DNA of 64,000 nucleotides, taken from positions 1 through 64,000 of the forward strand of contig NZ_JAUZQD010000029.1 of NCBI RefSeq assembly GCF_030709675.1, read 5' to 3'. The notes under the pieces are model-generated. The model saw only the letters and a program-made list of their open reading frames with translations, was not told the origin of the DNA and did no database searches. The DNA comes from Symbioplanes lichenis. Lineage in GTDB: Bacteria; Actinomycetota; Actinomycetes; Mycobacteriales; Micromonosporaceae. Position numbers and translations under genes: made by a program. Positions 18,801 to 25,369 of the stretch are shown here, in pieces (position 1 is the first letter of the stretch; each line of letters opens with the position of its first letter).

Positions 18801-19552
18801 ACAGATGCAGCACGCAAGGCTCCACGGTGGTGTGCGCGCTGTCCCTGGCGGTGGGGGAGTCCACGACGGTCGGCATCCCGTTCACCGTGGCCAGCGGCGC
18901 CGCCGTGGGATCCACGCTGCGCGGCGGATGCGTCGACGAGGCGCTGGCCTTCCTGCCGGCCACCTTCGACGGGACCTGCGGCGGGGCACTGGACGTCGCG
19001 CTGCCCGCGCTGACGGTGGCGCGGCCCGAGGTGGATCTGGCCATCGAGCACGTGGATCCACCGCCGACCACGGCGCCGGGCGGGACGGTACTGCTGCGGT
19101 TGCCCTACAGCAACAACGGCACGACCAACGCCGCGGACGTCCGCTTCGCGATCGGCCTGCCGGCGGGCGTCACCTTGCGCCGGGCCTCGATCCGCGTCTC
19201 CTCGTCGGGGACTATCGACATCACGTGTACGGGTTCCCGGGGCGAGGTGCGGTGCGCCGGGCCGGAGGCGCCGGTCGGCGCGTCGAGCGAGCTGTGGCTC
19301 ACCCTGGCCGTCGCGCAGTCGGCGCCGGCCGGCACCCACCCGGTCACCGTGACCATCAGCACGGCCGGCGCCGAGGGCAACGTGATCGACAACGTGGCGA
19401 CCGCCTACTTGACCGTCGCCAGTTCTTCAAGCGGCGGGCCGAGCTCGCCCGGGCTCGCGAAGACCGGGCAGAACATCGCCGGGCTGATCGTCCTGGCGAC
19501 CCTGCTCGTCGCCGCCGGCACGATCGCCCGCCTCGCCGCCCGCCGGCGCTGA
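9878..19552 (+). CDS. Giant sortase-anchored surface protein with DUF11/CARDB-like tandem modules
   Basis: The 3224-residue secreted wall protein has a signal peptide (about residues 1-31, ending APPRPALAAA), an N-terminal unique domain to about residue 215, then about 15 immunoglobulin-like modules. Most modules carry an N-x-GPSDA strand motif and alternate with PGTTGTA/PAGFTV-type modules. Eleven copies of a GGC-x-D-x-D-x-DG-x-C-like loop recur. The C-terminus has the sortase signal LAKTG (residue 3193), a hydrophobic helix and an Arg-rich tail; LAXTG is the class E sortase motif of high-GC actinobacteria. It probably acts as an adhesin or surface stalk. The GTG start leaves a 55-bp spacer after the small upstream gene. 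The repeats and high GC keep other frames open for over 2000 codons, but only this one has signal and anchor. Confidence 0.93.
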   Translation: MRASPGARQFAVALLTVALVLLAAPPRPALAAASTITTTASGARIYIGLLGGLLPISLNLPEQQSTWTTGAPPSAQSTLSLDVAGILTVGATTTSARPVDGGGRAEAHTAGLTLLGTTLGLDAIAATCEMTDTAITTDVDVANITLLGQTINPSIGLSLGVPGVLTATLDKRTATYDPATGRLDYVVRGLDLDLLSGLSIVASGSVVLAEATCSGIVKLGAVTTAPTGVVPGTSGTPTVTVANPGDIAAPNTVIRVPAPPAGWTAGPPTVTGGGTCTKSSTYVTCTGVTVPGGGSATVSLPVSLAPGAAGAAAWAPDPGSITATSTPIAEVTGTKLTTSGAGTLATALPPVSTGGSLTPAPVNLAAGKTATTTVTVANQGPSDATADVRIPIGNRPAGVSVTSASAAGTPCTVTATDITCANVTVPGAGSTAVSIRIAATTTTPPGTTWDLAGLSATLNGTPISGQGRLLTVSDPDVNLDRGVSLAPVTAVPGGPAAPAGIRVANLGIIPATGTTITVAAPPAGYTVGTVTTSGGGSCTTTDGIRCTGVTVPAMGAVTVTVPVTLAPDVTTPWAPEVTATSGDSTGTASGTLVTPDPQVTFTATASGPAARTVRPGQTATVTVDVRNQGPSDARGQPVVVVAPAGTTLGALPPPCESLSPTTARCALDLAADATRTLSFAVAVPAQADPAVPLTGGCVSLDANTTCGDPGDRALPAIELRTPLASRLTVTATPATITPGTEGTAALRLTSTQTEPELTVTVPKQQLPAGFTVTGSGCAETPTTLTCTGDVTLRVRVGADVVPPASWTATGITVSDGSEQITLDALLASAGAPRTGLGATVTGPEDNTVEPGETTALRIVATNAGPSDAPAAAFTVDAPAGTSFGGPLPAACTPVSATRLSCTAALAAGASTPELTVPLTVAATTPPFDPLTGGCLDFDPAGGCDVPIGPIYLEVPFAQQLAVTSTTATVTPGSTGTATVAVRATHGDLDDLTVVVPLGALPPGLTVTSPDCAVTAGSEVRCEGFSVGAGETGTIRLTVAAIAATAPGTTWTATGVTVAGADGSAGVDPVLARTGPAVATLDATVTPPAGRLEPGDRGTLTVTVTNRGPSDAAGTGFGVLLPAGVTWESGPCPVTGERAACPVTLAVGASDTVALPFRVAAGVTGSELSGGCVDLDDDGFCAVPPDTELPPFYLATPLSGRLAVTTEPATVVPGTTGTARLTLTSTQPETGLTVTLPLGDLPAGFTSPGCAPAACTGIDLDPGEPLTIAVPVTLDPGVRPPAAWTVSGLTVTDPATGGTATAGGLLATAAAPRSVLTAAVTGPAAGTVGAGETTELTVVTTNTGPSDATGAAFAVRAPAGTAFGPLTGTAANLCAPAPASATVLDCTATLAAGDPTPALTIPLTVDAAVDPFEALTGGCVDLDGTPGCGPGDAEIGAIQLSVPFARRAEVTTTAAAVTPGTTGVATVAVTATRDDLTGLTVVVPLAALPPGLAVTGATANASCTVTAADVRCTGLDVTAGENEPVTLRVAAASSAAPGLAWPATGITVQGAPGQVTVAGELARTTAARADLDTVVTMPDPVEPGATGTLTLTVTNRGPSDATGAQISVVAPAGATFDGPLPPGCTPAVTCRIDLADDGTLRLDLPLRVDAAATPGSTLTGGCLDTDGDGRCTTPPDEALPGLTVATPFDRQVTVTTTPATVTPGTSGTASVVVTADRPQSGLTLTIPLTGVPAGITVGTPAGCTRTPAAITCTGLGAGTVDLPVSVTAADTTWTARDITVTNPAGATATGTGVLVRAGGPRFTLAATVTPPLADTVLPGTVGVFSAELRNTGPSGAAAAPVTVRAPFGTTFGPLTPATAQLCARGSDTTLTCTVTLGAGDAVTVALPVAVPGSAAAAEALTGGCIDLDGDAACGGDADAALPDLTLRFPLTELLTATGAPVDIPPGGSGTVAGTITAREARDDVFLQVNTASLPAGLTVDRVRFDGVTCPVAGTVITCTLTDLPAGVAVPWTFELSAAADTSTGAVWAPVLTLGQGTEVYVARTVLATVGAATHPTTVTFKVPASGSVLPGGTGQLQVDVTNEGPSVYQDARSYFVAPTGTSFTALTGPTADACTLISPTLAACERDIAVGTTTYTVGLAVPPTTAPGTLIRGGCLDSDLDGACTVPPDQRIPAFRLGIPFSGQARLGTEPATVTPGSSGPAAVTLTADRPLTALTARIPLTDLPAGFTVEPGAGCARTGDEIVCAGLAAVAGDQRLLGLTVGVPAGAAEGTTWAPAITLTDLGGSTSQVTAVLAVAAAPRTGITYTITPPPDPAVPGTTATMTVTVANAGPSDATGVTTGLIAPTGTTFGSPLPAACAPAAADRLTCRFDLAAGAPPLVWALPVVIPLGADPDTDLGGGCVDRDGDGVCGPGDVTLPGIPLTPALALSVAVPDPGTVRPGGTGLITVTVVNRSATDARGLSASVLAPAGTTLLSSPGPCTLATPARADCTLMLPAGGRGEYPIRFQVAATADPATPLTGGCVDVDRDGSCAGRGDRAIPAIELGGPLGADVDVTAVRGTVTPGSYATSVLHVRARRALPGATVTVPLAALPTGLTVTGASGPAGSTCASGDTAITCTGLALEAGVDTVLGLVLAAAPGLPAGVTWIAAGISLSHEGETATATLPLAVTGSPQSAVTYAVTAPTGTLAPGDLTTMTVTATNAGPSDAADTRLTVAAPDLTTFGTLSGRAIADCTRTSDTLLTCTVDVPADATAQQWAFPLLVAPTATEGQTVAGACVTAGSTRECGGSATIGGEFALPGLGDTVTLTADPVVVTAGSTGTAQVSVAAESDVDGVTLTVPLASLPAGVTVTGASLGNASCTVGDTAVTCTGVALAAGATSVLDLDVTVAATVAAGTAWRATGITLDDLVFAATLITTTVAEQAVTVTAGPPSVRGPAPGQTTVFPLSVANPGPADLDPYTLSVVAPSGTSPGASLPDRCSTQGSTVVCALSLAVGESTTVGIPFTVASGAAVGSTLRGGCVDEALAFLPATFDGTCGGALDVALPALTVARPEVDLAIEHVDPPPTTAPGGTVLLRLPYSNNGTTNAADVRFAIGLPAGVTLRRASIRVSSSGTIDITCTGSRGEVRCAGPEAPVGASSELWLTLAVAQSAPAGTHPVTVTISTAGAEGNVIDNVATAYLTVASSSSGGPSSPGLAKTGQNIAGLIVLATLLVAAGTIARLAARRR

Positions 19553-19556
19553 AAGG

Positions 19557-20315
19557 TCACTCCCAGCCGACATCTGCCACCACGGCGTAGTGGTCGGAGG
19601 GATGGCGTCCGTCGATCGGGTGGTCGCCGGCGAGGAACGCCCGGTGCGCCGTCAGCCCGCCGCGGACCAGGATGTGGTCGATCCGGCGGTCGATGAGGTG
19701 GCCCGCCTCCCGGGGTGCCTCGGGCACGGCCGAGCTCAGCGTCACGGCACCCGGGTCCCCGCCGCCCAGGGCCCACGCGTCGTCGAGGACCGCCAGCAGC
19801 GGCGTCAGCTCCGGCTGGTCCACGGCGGCGTTGAGATCGCCCAGCACGAGCACCGGCCCGTCCCCGGCGGCGGCCAGCTCGGCGACCGCGTAGCTCTGCA
19901 GCAGGTGGTCGCGGGCGAACGACGGCTCCCACTCCAGACAGGTCACGATCACCCGCAGCCGCCCGCCCGGACCGTCCACCGTGGCTTCGAGCGCGGTCGG
20001 CGGCGGGCCGGGCCATTGCGGGTGCGGCAGCTCGTGGACCACTGTGGCGACGATCGGCCAGCGGCTCAGCAGCGCGATCCCGACGTCGATCCCGCCCGGG
20101 GGCGCCGGGGGCAGCGAGGTGGGCGCCCACACCGCCGCGAGCCCGCCCAGCCGTTCCGCGAGGACGTCTGCCTGCGTGGTGCCCTCGCCCGACCACGTCT
20201 CCTGCAGGGCGAGCAGGTCCGGACGTACCTCCCGCAGGGTTGTGACCAGGCCCGCCTCGCGCTCGCGCCACGCGTCGCCGAAGCGCCACCACACGTTCCA
20301 CGTCATCGCCCGCAT
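19557..20315 (-). CDS. Endonuclease/exonuclease/phosphatase family protein
   Basis: This 252-residue enzyme of the EEP (DNase I-like) superfamily shows the N-terminal MTWNVWW, the metal-ligand LQETWSG, GDLNA and the C-terminal SDHYAVVADV with the catalytic Asp-His pair. Members hydrolyse phosphodiester bonds in nucleic acids, sphingomyelin or phosphoinositides; the substrate is not indicated. There is no signal peptide, so it is likely cytoplasmic. It is convergent with the giant protein gene (4-bp gap) and divergent from the GCS2 gene. The ATG at 20315 gives a domain that begins immediately, as usual for the family. Confidence 0.85.
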   Translation of the reverse strand: MRAMTWNVWWRFGDAWREREAGLVTTLREVRPDLLALQETWSGEGTTQADVLAERLGGLAAVWAPTSLPPAPPGGIDVGIALLSRWPIVATVVHELPHPQWPGPPPTALEATVDGPGGRLRVIVTCLEWEPSFARDHLLQSYAVAELAAAGDGPVLVLGDLNAAVDQPELTPLLAVLDDAWALGGGDPGAVTLSSAVPEAPREAGHLIDRRIDHILVRGGLTAHRAFLAGDHPIDGRHPSDHYAVVADVGWE

Positions 20316-20369
20316 CCCCCGAGGCTAAGTCACCGCCCGCGCGGGAGCGGGAGTTCGTAGAGTGATCTC

Positions 20370-21515
20370 ATGGGTATCGAATTCGCCGTCTCGGAACGCT
20401 CCCGGCTCGGGATCGAGTGGGAGATCGCCTGCGTCGACCGGCGCAGCGGTGAGCTGGCCCCCGGTGCCCCGGAGCTGCTGGCCCGGCTGGGCCGCACCGA
20501 CGCGTTCCCGCACGTGACGAACGAGCTGCTCACCAACACCGTCGAGCTGGTCAGCGCGCCGCACGGCCGGGTCCGCGACGCCGTCGGCGACCTGACCGGC
20601 CTGGTCGAGCGGGTGAGCGCCGTCGCCGAGCCGATGGGCATCGACCTCATGTCGTCCGGCACGCACCCGTTCAGTCAGTGGTTCCAGCAGCAGGTGACGC
20701 CGGACAAGCCGCGCTACGACACGCTCATCGACCGGACGCGCTGGTGGGGCCGGCAGATGATGATCTGGGGCGTGCACGTCCACGTCGCCGTCGAGGACCG
20801 GCGCAAGGTGTTCCCGATCATCGACGGGCTGCTCACGTACCTCCCGCACTTCCAGGCGCTGAGCGCGTCCAGCCCGTTCTGGGCCGGGGAGAACACGGGG
20901 TACGCCTCCAACCGCGCGCTGATGTTCCAGCAGCTGCCGACGGCCGGCCTGCCGCCGCCGGTCACCGACTGGCATCAGTACGAGTCCCTGGTCGCCGATC
21001 TGCGGCACGTCGGCGTGATCGAGGAGCTGACCGAGCTGCGCTGGGACATCCGCCCGTCGCCGAAGTGGGGCACGATCGAGGTGCGTACCTTCGACGGTGT
21101 CCCCACCACGCAGGAGATCGGCGCGCTCGCCGCCCTGACCCAGTGCCTGGCCGAGCACTTCTCCCGCGAGCTCGACGCCGGCCGTGAGGTGCCGCCGCTG
21201 CAGCCGTGGTTCGTCCGCGAGAACAAGTGGCGCACGGCCCGCTACGGCATGGACGCGATCGTCATCCGGGATGCCGCGGGCGACGAGGAGCTGGTCACCA
21301 AGGATCTCGAGGAGCTGCTGCCGCGGCTGGCGCCGGTGGCGGAGGCGCTGGACTGCGTCGCGGAGCTGGCCAGTGTGCGGGACATCATGAGTCAGGGCGC
21401 GAGTTATCAGCGGCAGTTGCGGGTGGCGGCGGCGAGTGAGGGCAGCCTGAAGGCGGTGGTGGCGTCGCTCGTGCGGGAGTTGCGGGAGGGGCGGCCGGGG
21501 GGCTTACCCGGTTGA
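20370..21515 (+). CDS. Glutamate-cysteine ligase-like carboxylate-amine ligase (YbdK/GCS2 family)
   Basis: A 381-residue ATP-dependent ligase of the GCS2 family. It has the nucleotide- and metal-binding start RLGIEWEIACVD, the ELLTNTVELVSAPH strand, the GVHVHVAVED motif and WDIRPSPKWGTIEVRTFD with catalytic acidic residues. Family members join glutamate to cysteine or a similar amine with weak activity. Actinobacteria make mycothiol rather than glutathione, so the physiological substrate is uncertain; ergothioneine precursor supply is one possibility. The ATG at 20370 is close behind the divergent EEP gene (54-bp spacer), which must hold both promoters. Confidence 0.85.
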   Translation: MGIEFAVSERSRLGIEWEIACVDRRSGELAPGAPELLARLGRTDAFPHVTNELLTNTVELVSAPHGRVRDAVGDLTGLVERVSAVAEPMGIDLMSSGTHPFSQWFQQQVTPDKPRYDTLIDRTRWWGRQMMIWGVHVHVAVEDRRKVFPIIDGLLTYLPHFQALSASSPFWAGENTGYASNRALMFQQLPTAGLPPPVTDWHQYESLVADLRHVGVIEELTELRWDIRPSPKWGTIEVRTFDGVPTTQEIGALAALTQCLAEHFSRELDAGREVPPLQPWFVRENKWRTARYGMDAIVIRDAAGDEELVTKDLEELLPRLAPVAEALDCVAELASVRDIMSQGASYQRQLRVAAASEGSLKAVVASLVRELREGRPGGLPG

Positions 21516-21800
21516 CGGTGACCGACGTGAAGCTGCCCGCCGAGGTCGCCGGCAAGCCACGAGGGCGACCGGATGCAGGTCGTCGGCACGAACGGCGCCC
21601 TGGTCGGCGGGCTTCGGGACGCGTTCGAGGCCGGCTGCAGTCACGCGTGGACGTCGCGGATCGTCTGGGACCCGCGCACGAGCCACTTCGTCACCGTCTG
21701 TGCGATGGACAACGACTGCCGGATCGCGCGGCCGAACCCTTGTCGGACGGTGGCGGCCGGCACGTGCGACGGCACGCTCCGGCCTGTCCCGCGGCCGGCA
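21516..21800 (+). pseudogene. Decayed fragment of a secreted repeat protein
   Basis: In one frame (from about 21555) the DNA encodes SHEGDRMQVVG, then a Cys/Trp-rich stretch including CSHAWTSRIVWDPRTSHFV and CRIARPNPCRTVAAGTCDGT. This resembles a conserved motif I recall from large secreted proteins of filamentous actinobacteria. Upstream the frame is interrupted by stops and downstream similarity ends abruptly, so it looks like an internal relic. The region between the GCS2 gene and padR holds nothing else convincing. Confidence 0.4.
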
Positions 21801-21852
21801 GCGGCTCGTCGGCCGTGCGGATCGCGCGGGTGCTGCCCTCGGCGCTCCCTTT

Positions 21853-22395
21853 TCAGGGTGAGGCCGGCCACGGGTAGGCGGGGTCCTCGACGCGCGTGAT
21901 GAAGCTCTCGAGCCACGCGATGTCGTGCCGGGTCTGCGAGGCGACGAACTCGGTCTCGATCATGAAGACGGGCGGCAGGCCGACGGCGCCCACCGCCTTC
22001 TCCAGCACGGCGGCACGGTCCCGCAGCTCCTCGACCCGCCGCGTGAGGGTCGCGCTCGCGGTCGCACGATCGAGAATTCCCACGTACGCCAGGGCAGTCA
22101 CGAATCTCGCCGCGCTCGCCGGATCGGTGTCCGCGAGGTCGGCCGCCACCTTCTGCCGGAAGGCCTTGGCGCCCTCCTCGGTGAGCCGGAACACGACCGG
22201 CTCGGCGCCTTCCGGGGCGATCCAGCCGGCCTCCCGCAGCGAGCCCACCAGCGTGTAGACCGACGAGGTCCGCACGCGCAGATGATGGTAGCGCTCGCGC
22301 AGGGCGGCCAGCGCCGCGTACTGATGGCGGGGCTGCTCCAGCAGCAGGCCCAGCAGGGGCAGCACGAGCGGATTGTCGGTGGCGCGCAGCGGCAT
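21853..22395 (-). CDS. PadR family transcriptional regulator
   Basis: The 180-residue repressor has an N-terminal PadR winged helix (LGLLLEQPRHQYAALA, then TSSVYTLVGSLREAGWI as recognition helix and wing, residues about 10-65) and a C-terminal helical dimerisation part. PadR proteins usually repress adjacent transporter or detoxification genes and release DNA on binding a small phenolic or drug ligand. The ATG at 22395 is chosen because the PadR fold begins about ten residues later; upstream in-frame starts would run across the operator. It is divergent from the exporter-P450 operon across a 53-bp spacer with two identical palindromes. Confidence 0.88.
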   Translation of the reverse strand: MPLRATDNPLVLPLLGLLLEQPRHQYAALAALRERYHHLRVRTSSVYTLVGSLREAGWIAPEGAEPVVFRLTEEGAKAFRQKVAADLADTDPASAARFVTALAYVGILDRATASATLTRRVEELRDRAAVLEKAVGAVGLPPVFMIETEFVASQTRHDIAWLESFITRVEDPAYPWPASP

Positions 22396-22448
22396 GCCCC
22401 CATGATAGTGTTCGTATACGGGCACTCGTATACGACTAAGGAGGCGCC
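22396..22448. promoter_or_regulatory. Divergent promoter with twin CGTATACG operators
   Basis: The 53-bp spacer holds two copies of the self-complementary octamer CGTATACG (22413-22420 and 22427-22434), with the longer direct repeat TCGTATACG in part. The second copy overlaps a likely -10 for the ABC gene, and GGAGG follows just before its GTG. On the minus strand TATCAT is a candidate -10 for padR. PadR binding here would block both directions. Confidence 0.6.
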
Positions 22449-23375
22449 GTGATCGAGGCTGTGGGGCTGGCGAAGACATTCGGGACGGAGGTGCACGCGG
22501 TGCGGGGGGTGTCGTTCCGGGTCGCGGCCGGGGAGGTCGTCGGGCTGCTCGGGCCCAACGGGGCGGGCAAGACCACGACGATGCGCATGCTGTCCACGCT
22601 GGAGAGACCCACCGGGGGCACGGCCACGGTTGCGGGGCACGACCTGCTGCGGGACGCGCGTGGCGTCCGCAAGGTCATCGGTCTCGTGGCCCAGGCGGGC
22701 GGCACCCGGCCGATCGCCACCGCCCGCGACGAGCTGGTCCTGCAGGCGCGGCTGCATCGGCTGCCCGCGCCCGAGACCCGCGCCCGGGAGATGATCGACG
22801 CGTTCGACCTCGCCGGGCTCGCCGACCGGCCGTCCGCGACGCTCTCGGGCGGCCAGCGCCGGCGTCTCGACCTCGCGATCGGCCTCGTCCACCGGCCGTC
22901 GGTGGTGTTCCTCGACGAGCCGACCGCCGCGCTCGACCCGCCCAGCCGCCTCGAGCTCTGGGCGCACCTGCGGCAGCTGCGCGAGCGCACCGGCGCGACC
23001 GTGATGATCAGCACCCATCACCTCGACGAGGCCGACTCGCTGTGCGACCGGGTCCTGATCCTCGACCACGGCCGCATCGTCGCCGAGGACAGTCCCGCCG
23101 CCCTCAAGCGCGAGCTCGGCGCCGACGTCATCACCCTCGACCCCGGGCCCGATCCGGAGCGGGCCCGCGACGTGGTGGCTGCTTTGCCCGGCGTGCAGCG
23201 GGTGCACGCGGCCGCGGGCGAGGTGCGCATCGGCTGTGCCAACGCCGAGGAGCTGCTCGCCCCCACCGTGCTCGCGCTGCACCGGGCCGGCGTCGAGGTG
23301 CGGGGGCTGAGCGTCGGGCGCCCCTCGCTCGACGACGTCTTCCTGGCCCGCACGGTTCCGGCGCGGGCGCGGTGA
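22449..23375 (+). CDS. ABC exporter ATPase, DrrA type
   Basis: The 308-residue ATP-hydrolysing subunit of a drug or lipid exporter. Walker A is GPNGAGKTTT (about residues 35-44), signature LSGGQRRRLDLA, Walker B VVFLDEPTAALD, and the switch His is in ISTHHLDEAD. The C-terminal about 80 residues form the DrrA-type regulatory extension (SLDDVFLARTVP). The GTG start lies directly behind AAGGAGG. Its stop overlaps the permease start as GTGA, so the two are co-translated. It is first in a three-gene operon facing padR. Confidence 0.9.
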   Translation: MIEAVGLAKTFGTEVHAVRGVSFRVAAGEVVGLLGPNGAGKTTTMRMLSTLERPTGGTATVAGHDLLRDARGVRKVIGLVAQAGGTRPIATARDELVLQARLHRLPAPETRAREMIDAFDLAGLADRPSATLSGGQRRRLDLAIGLVHRPSVVFLDEPTAALDPPSRLELWAHLRQLRERTGATVMISTHHLDEADSLCDRVLILDHGRIVAEDSPAALKRELGADVITLDPGPDPERARDVVAALPGVQRVHAAAGEVRIGCANAEELLAPTVLALHRAGVEVRGLSVGRPSLDDVFLARTVPARAR

Positions 23376-24103
23376 GCCCGGTGACCGACGTCCTGATCGT
23401 CTTCCGCGACGAGCTCACGCTCGCGCTGCGCACCAAGATCGCCCTGGCCGTGGGGCTGGTCCAGCCGTTCCTCTATCTGCTGCTCTTCGGGCCGCTGCTG
23501 GGCGGGGCCGATCGCTGGCTCTTCCTCGTGCCCGGGCTGCTGCTGCAGCTGGGTCTCTTCGGCACGGGTTTCGCCGGCTTCGGTCTCATCCCCGACATCC
23601 GGGCCGGGTTCGTCGAGCGGCTGCGCGTCACCCCGGTCAGCCGGCTCGCGATCCTGCTCGGCCGGGTCCTCAAGGACGCCGTCGTGCTGGTCGGGCAGGC
23701 CGTCCCGCTGGTCCTGGCGGGCTGTCTGCTGGGCCTGCGCGCCGACCCCCTCGGTGTGCTCGCCGCCGTCCTGCTCGTGCTGATCACCGGCGTGGCCCTG
23801 GCCTCCCTGTCCTACGTGCTGGCGCTCGCCCTGCCCAACGAATATCTCTTCGCGCCGGTCGTCACCACGGCGGCCGTCCCGCTGATGCTGCTCTCGGGCA
23901 TCCTGCTGCCGCTGGACGACGCGCCGCTCTGGCTCGACGTGCTCGCCCACCTCAACCCGCTGCTCTACGTCGTCGACGCCGCCCGCGCCCTCTTCGCGGG
24001 CAACGCCGGCGCCCCGGCGGGGCTCGGCTTCGCGGTCGCGGGCGGGCTGGCGGTCGTGTCCTTCGCCGCGGGTTCGCGTCTCTTCGGGCGCCGCACGGCG
24101 TAA
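23372..24103 (+). CDS. ABC-2 type exporter permease, DrrB type
   Basis: The 243-residue membrane subunit has about six hydrophobic helices and the ABC-2 features FVERLRVTPVSRLAILLGRV (coupling segment) and LLSGILLPLDDAPLWLDVLA followed by LNPLLYVVDAARALF. It forms the exporter with the preceding ATPase. The GTG at 23372 overlaps the ATPase stop by 4 bp; GTG 23381 is a possible later start. The stop TAA shares one base with the ATG of the P450 gene, making a tightly packed operon. The exported compound is unknown, but the P450 neighbour suggests a hydrophobic xenobiotic or metabolite. Confidence 0.88.
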   Translation: MSPVTDVLIVFRDELTLALRTKIALAVGLVQPFLYLLLFGPLLGGADRWLFLVPGLLLQLGLFGTGFAGFGLIPDIRAGFVERLRVTPVSRLAILLGRVLKDAVVLVGQAVPLVLAGCLLGLRADPLGVLAAVLLVLITGVALASLSYVLALALPNEYLFAPVVTTAAVPLMLLSGILLPLDDAPLWLDVLAHLNPLLYVVDAARALFAGNAGAPAGLGFAVAGGLAVVSFAAGSRLFGRRTA

Positions 24104-25332
24104 TGTCCTCGATGGACATCGATGCCGGGGAGGGTGCCGTGACTCAGGACGTCGCCGAGGACTTCGCCGATCCGGGCTTCCGGGCCGACCCTCATCCCCG
24201 CTATGCGCAGTGGCGGGCGGCGGGCCCGGTCCGGCGCACCCGGCTGCCGGGCGGGGGCGCCGAGGTGTGGCTGATCACGCGATACGAAGACGCGCGCCGG
24301 GCGCTGTCCGACCCGCGGCTGTCCAAGCAGCGGGCCGAGACCGGCACGGTCCGGTCGGCCGCCCGTCCGGGGGAGCGCAACGTCTTCGGGCAGCACATGC
24401 TGGCCTTCGACCCGCCCCACCACACGCGGCTGCGGCGCCTGGTGTCCGCGGCGTTCACCGCCCGCCGGATCGAGGCGCTGCGGCCGCGCATCGAGCAGAT
24501 CACCACGGAGCTGCTCGACGCGGTGGCCGGGCGGGACGAGGTCGATCTCATCGACGCCTTCGCGTTCCCGCTGCCGATCCAGGTGATCTGCGAGCTGCTC
24601 GGCGTGCCGGTGGCCGACCGCGACGCGTTCCGGGCCTGGTCGGACGTGCTGGTCACCGGCGACCGGCCGCGCATGCCGGAGGCGCTCAAGGCACTCGGCG
24701 CCTACATCCGGGGGCTGCTCGCCCGGCGTCGCGCCGACCCCGGCGACGACCTGCTGTCCGGGCTGATCCAGGTGCGCGACGAGGGCGACCGGCTCAGCGA
24801 GGACGAGCTGTCGTCGATGGTGTTCCTGCTGCTCATCGCCGGCCACGAGACCACGGTCAACCTGCTGGGCAACGGTGTATACCTGCTGCTCAAGGAGCGT
24901 CCGCGCTGGGAGCGGCTGCGCGCCGAGCCGGAGCTGCTGCCGACCGCGATCGAGGAGTTCCTGCGCTTCGAGGGCCCGGTCGCGACGGCGACGTTCCGGG
25001 TGGCCACCGAGGATCTCGAAATCGGCGGCCAGACGATCGCCGCGGGCGACCCCGTGATGGTCGGGCTGCTCTCGGCCGGGCACGACGAGGAGCGCTTCCC
25101 GGAGGCGGAGGAGCTGAGGCTGGACCGCGCGCAGAACCCGCACCTCGCCTTCGGCCACGGCGTCCACTACTGCCTCGGGGCGCCGCTGGCCCGGCTGGAG
25201 GCGCAGGTGGCGTTCGGCCAGCTGCTGTCCCGCTTCCCGCGCCTGGCGCTGGCCGTGCCCGCCGACGCGCTGGCGTGGCGCCCGGGGGCGCTGATCCGCG
25301 GGCTCGTCGACCTGCCGGTGCGACTGTCCTGA
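24103..25332 (+). CDS. Cytochrome P450 monooxygenase
   Basis: A 409-residue soluble bacterial P450. The I-helix oxygen-binding AGHETT is near residue 246, the heme-binding FGHGVHYCLGAPLAR places the proximal Cys at about 357, and the EEFLRFEGPV segment precedes the beta-sheet region. Length and motifs fit CYP105/107-type actinobacterial enzymes, which need ferredoxin partners; none is encoded here. The substrate is unknown. It is the third gene of the PadR-controlled operon, so hydroxylation and export are probably co-induced. Confidence 0.92.
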   Translation: MSSMDIDAGEGAVTQDVAEDFADPGFRADPHPRYAQWRAAGPVRRTRLPGGGAEVWLITRYEDARRALSDPRLSKQRAETGTVRSAARPGERNVFGQHMLAFDPPHHTRLRRLVSAAFTARRIEALRPRIEQITTELLDAVAGRDEVDLIDAFAFPLPIQVICELLGVPVADRDAFRAWSDVLVTGDRPRMPEALKALGAYIRGLLARRRADPGDDLLSGLIQVRDEGDRLSEDELSSMVFLLLIAGHETTVNLLGNGVYLLLKERPRWERLRAEPELLPTAIEEFLRFEGPVATATFRVATEDLEIGGQTIAAGDPVMVGLLSAGHDEERFPEAEELRLDRAQNPHLAFGHGVHYCLGAPLARLEAQVAFGQLLSRFPRLALAVPADALAWRPGALIRGLVDLPVRLS

Positions 25333-25369
25333 GGCGTGCCGCCGGAGCGTTCGGGGCGTGGGTGACGGG

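Noticed and set aside
9868..19339. Further frames open for more than 2000 codons across the giant protein gene, on both strands
   Set aside because: They lack signal peptides and domains, are rich in Arg/His/Gly/Pro as expected of out-of-frame high-GC DNA, and the repeats simply keep stops away. Only the 9878 frame makes a signal, modules and an anchor.
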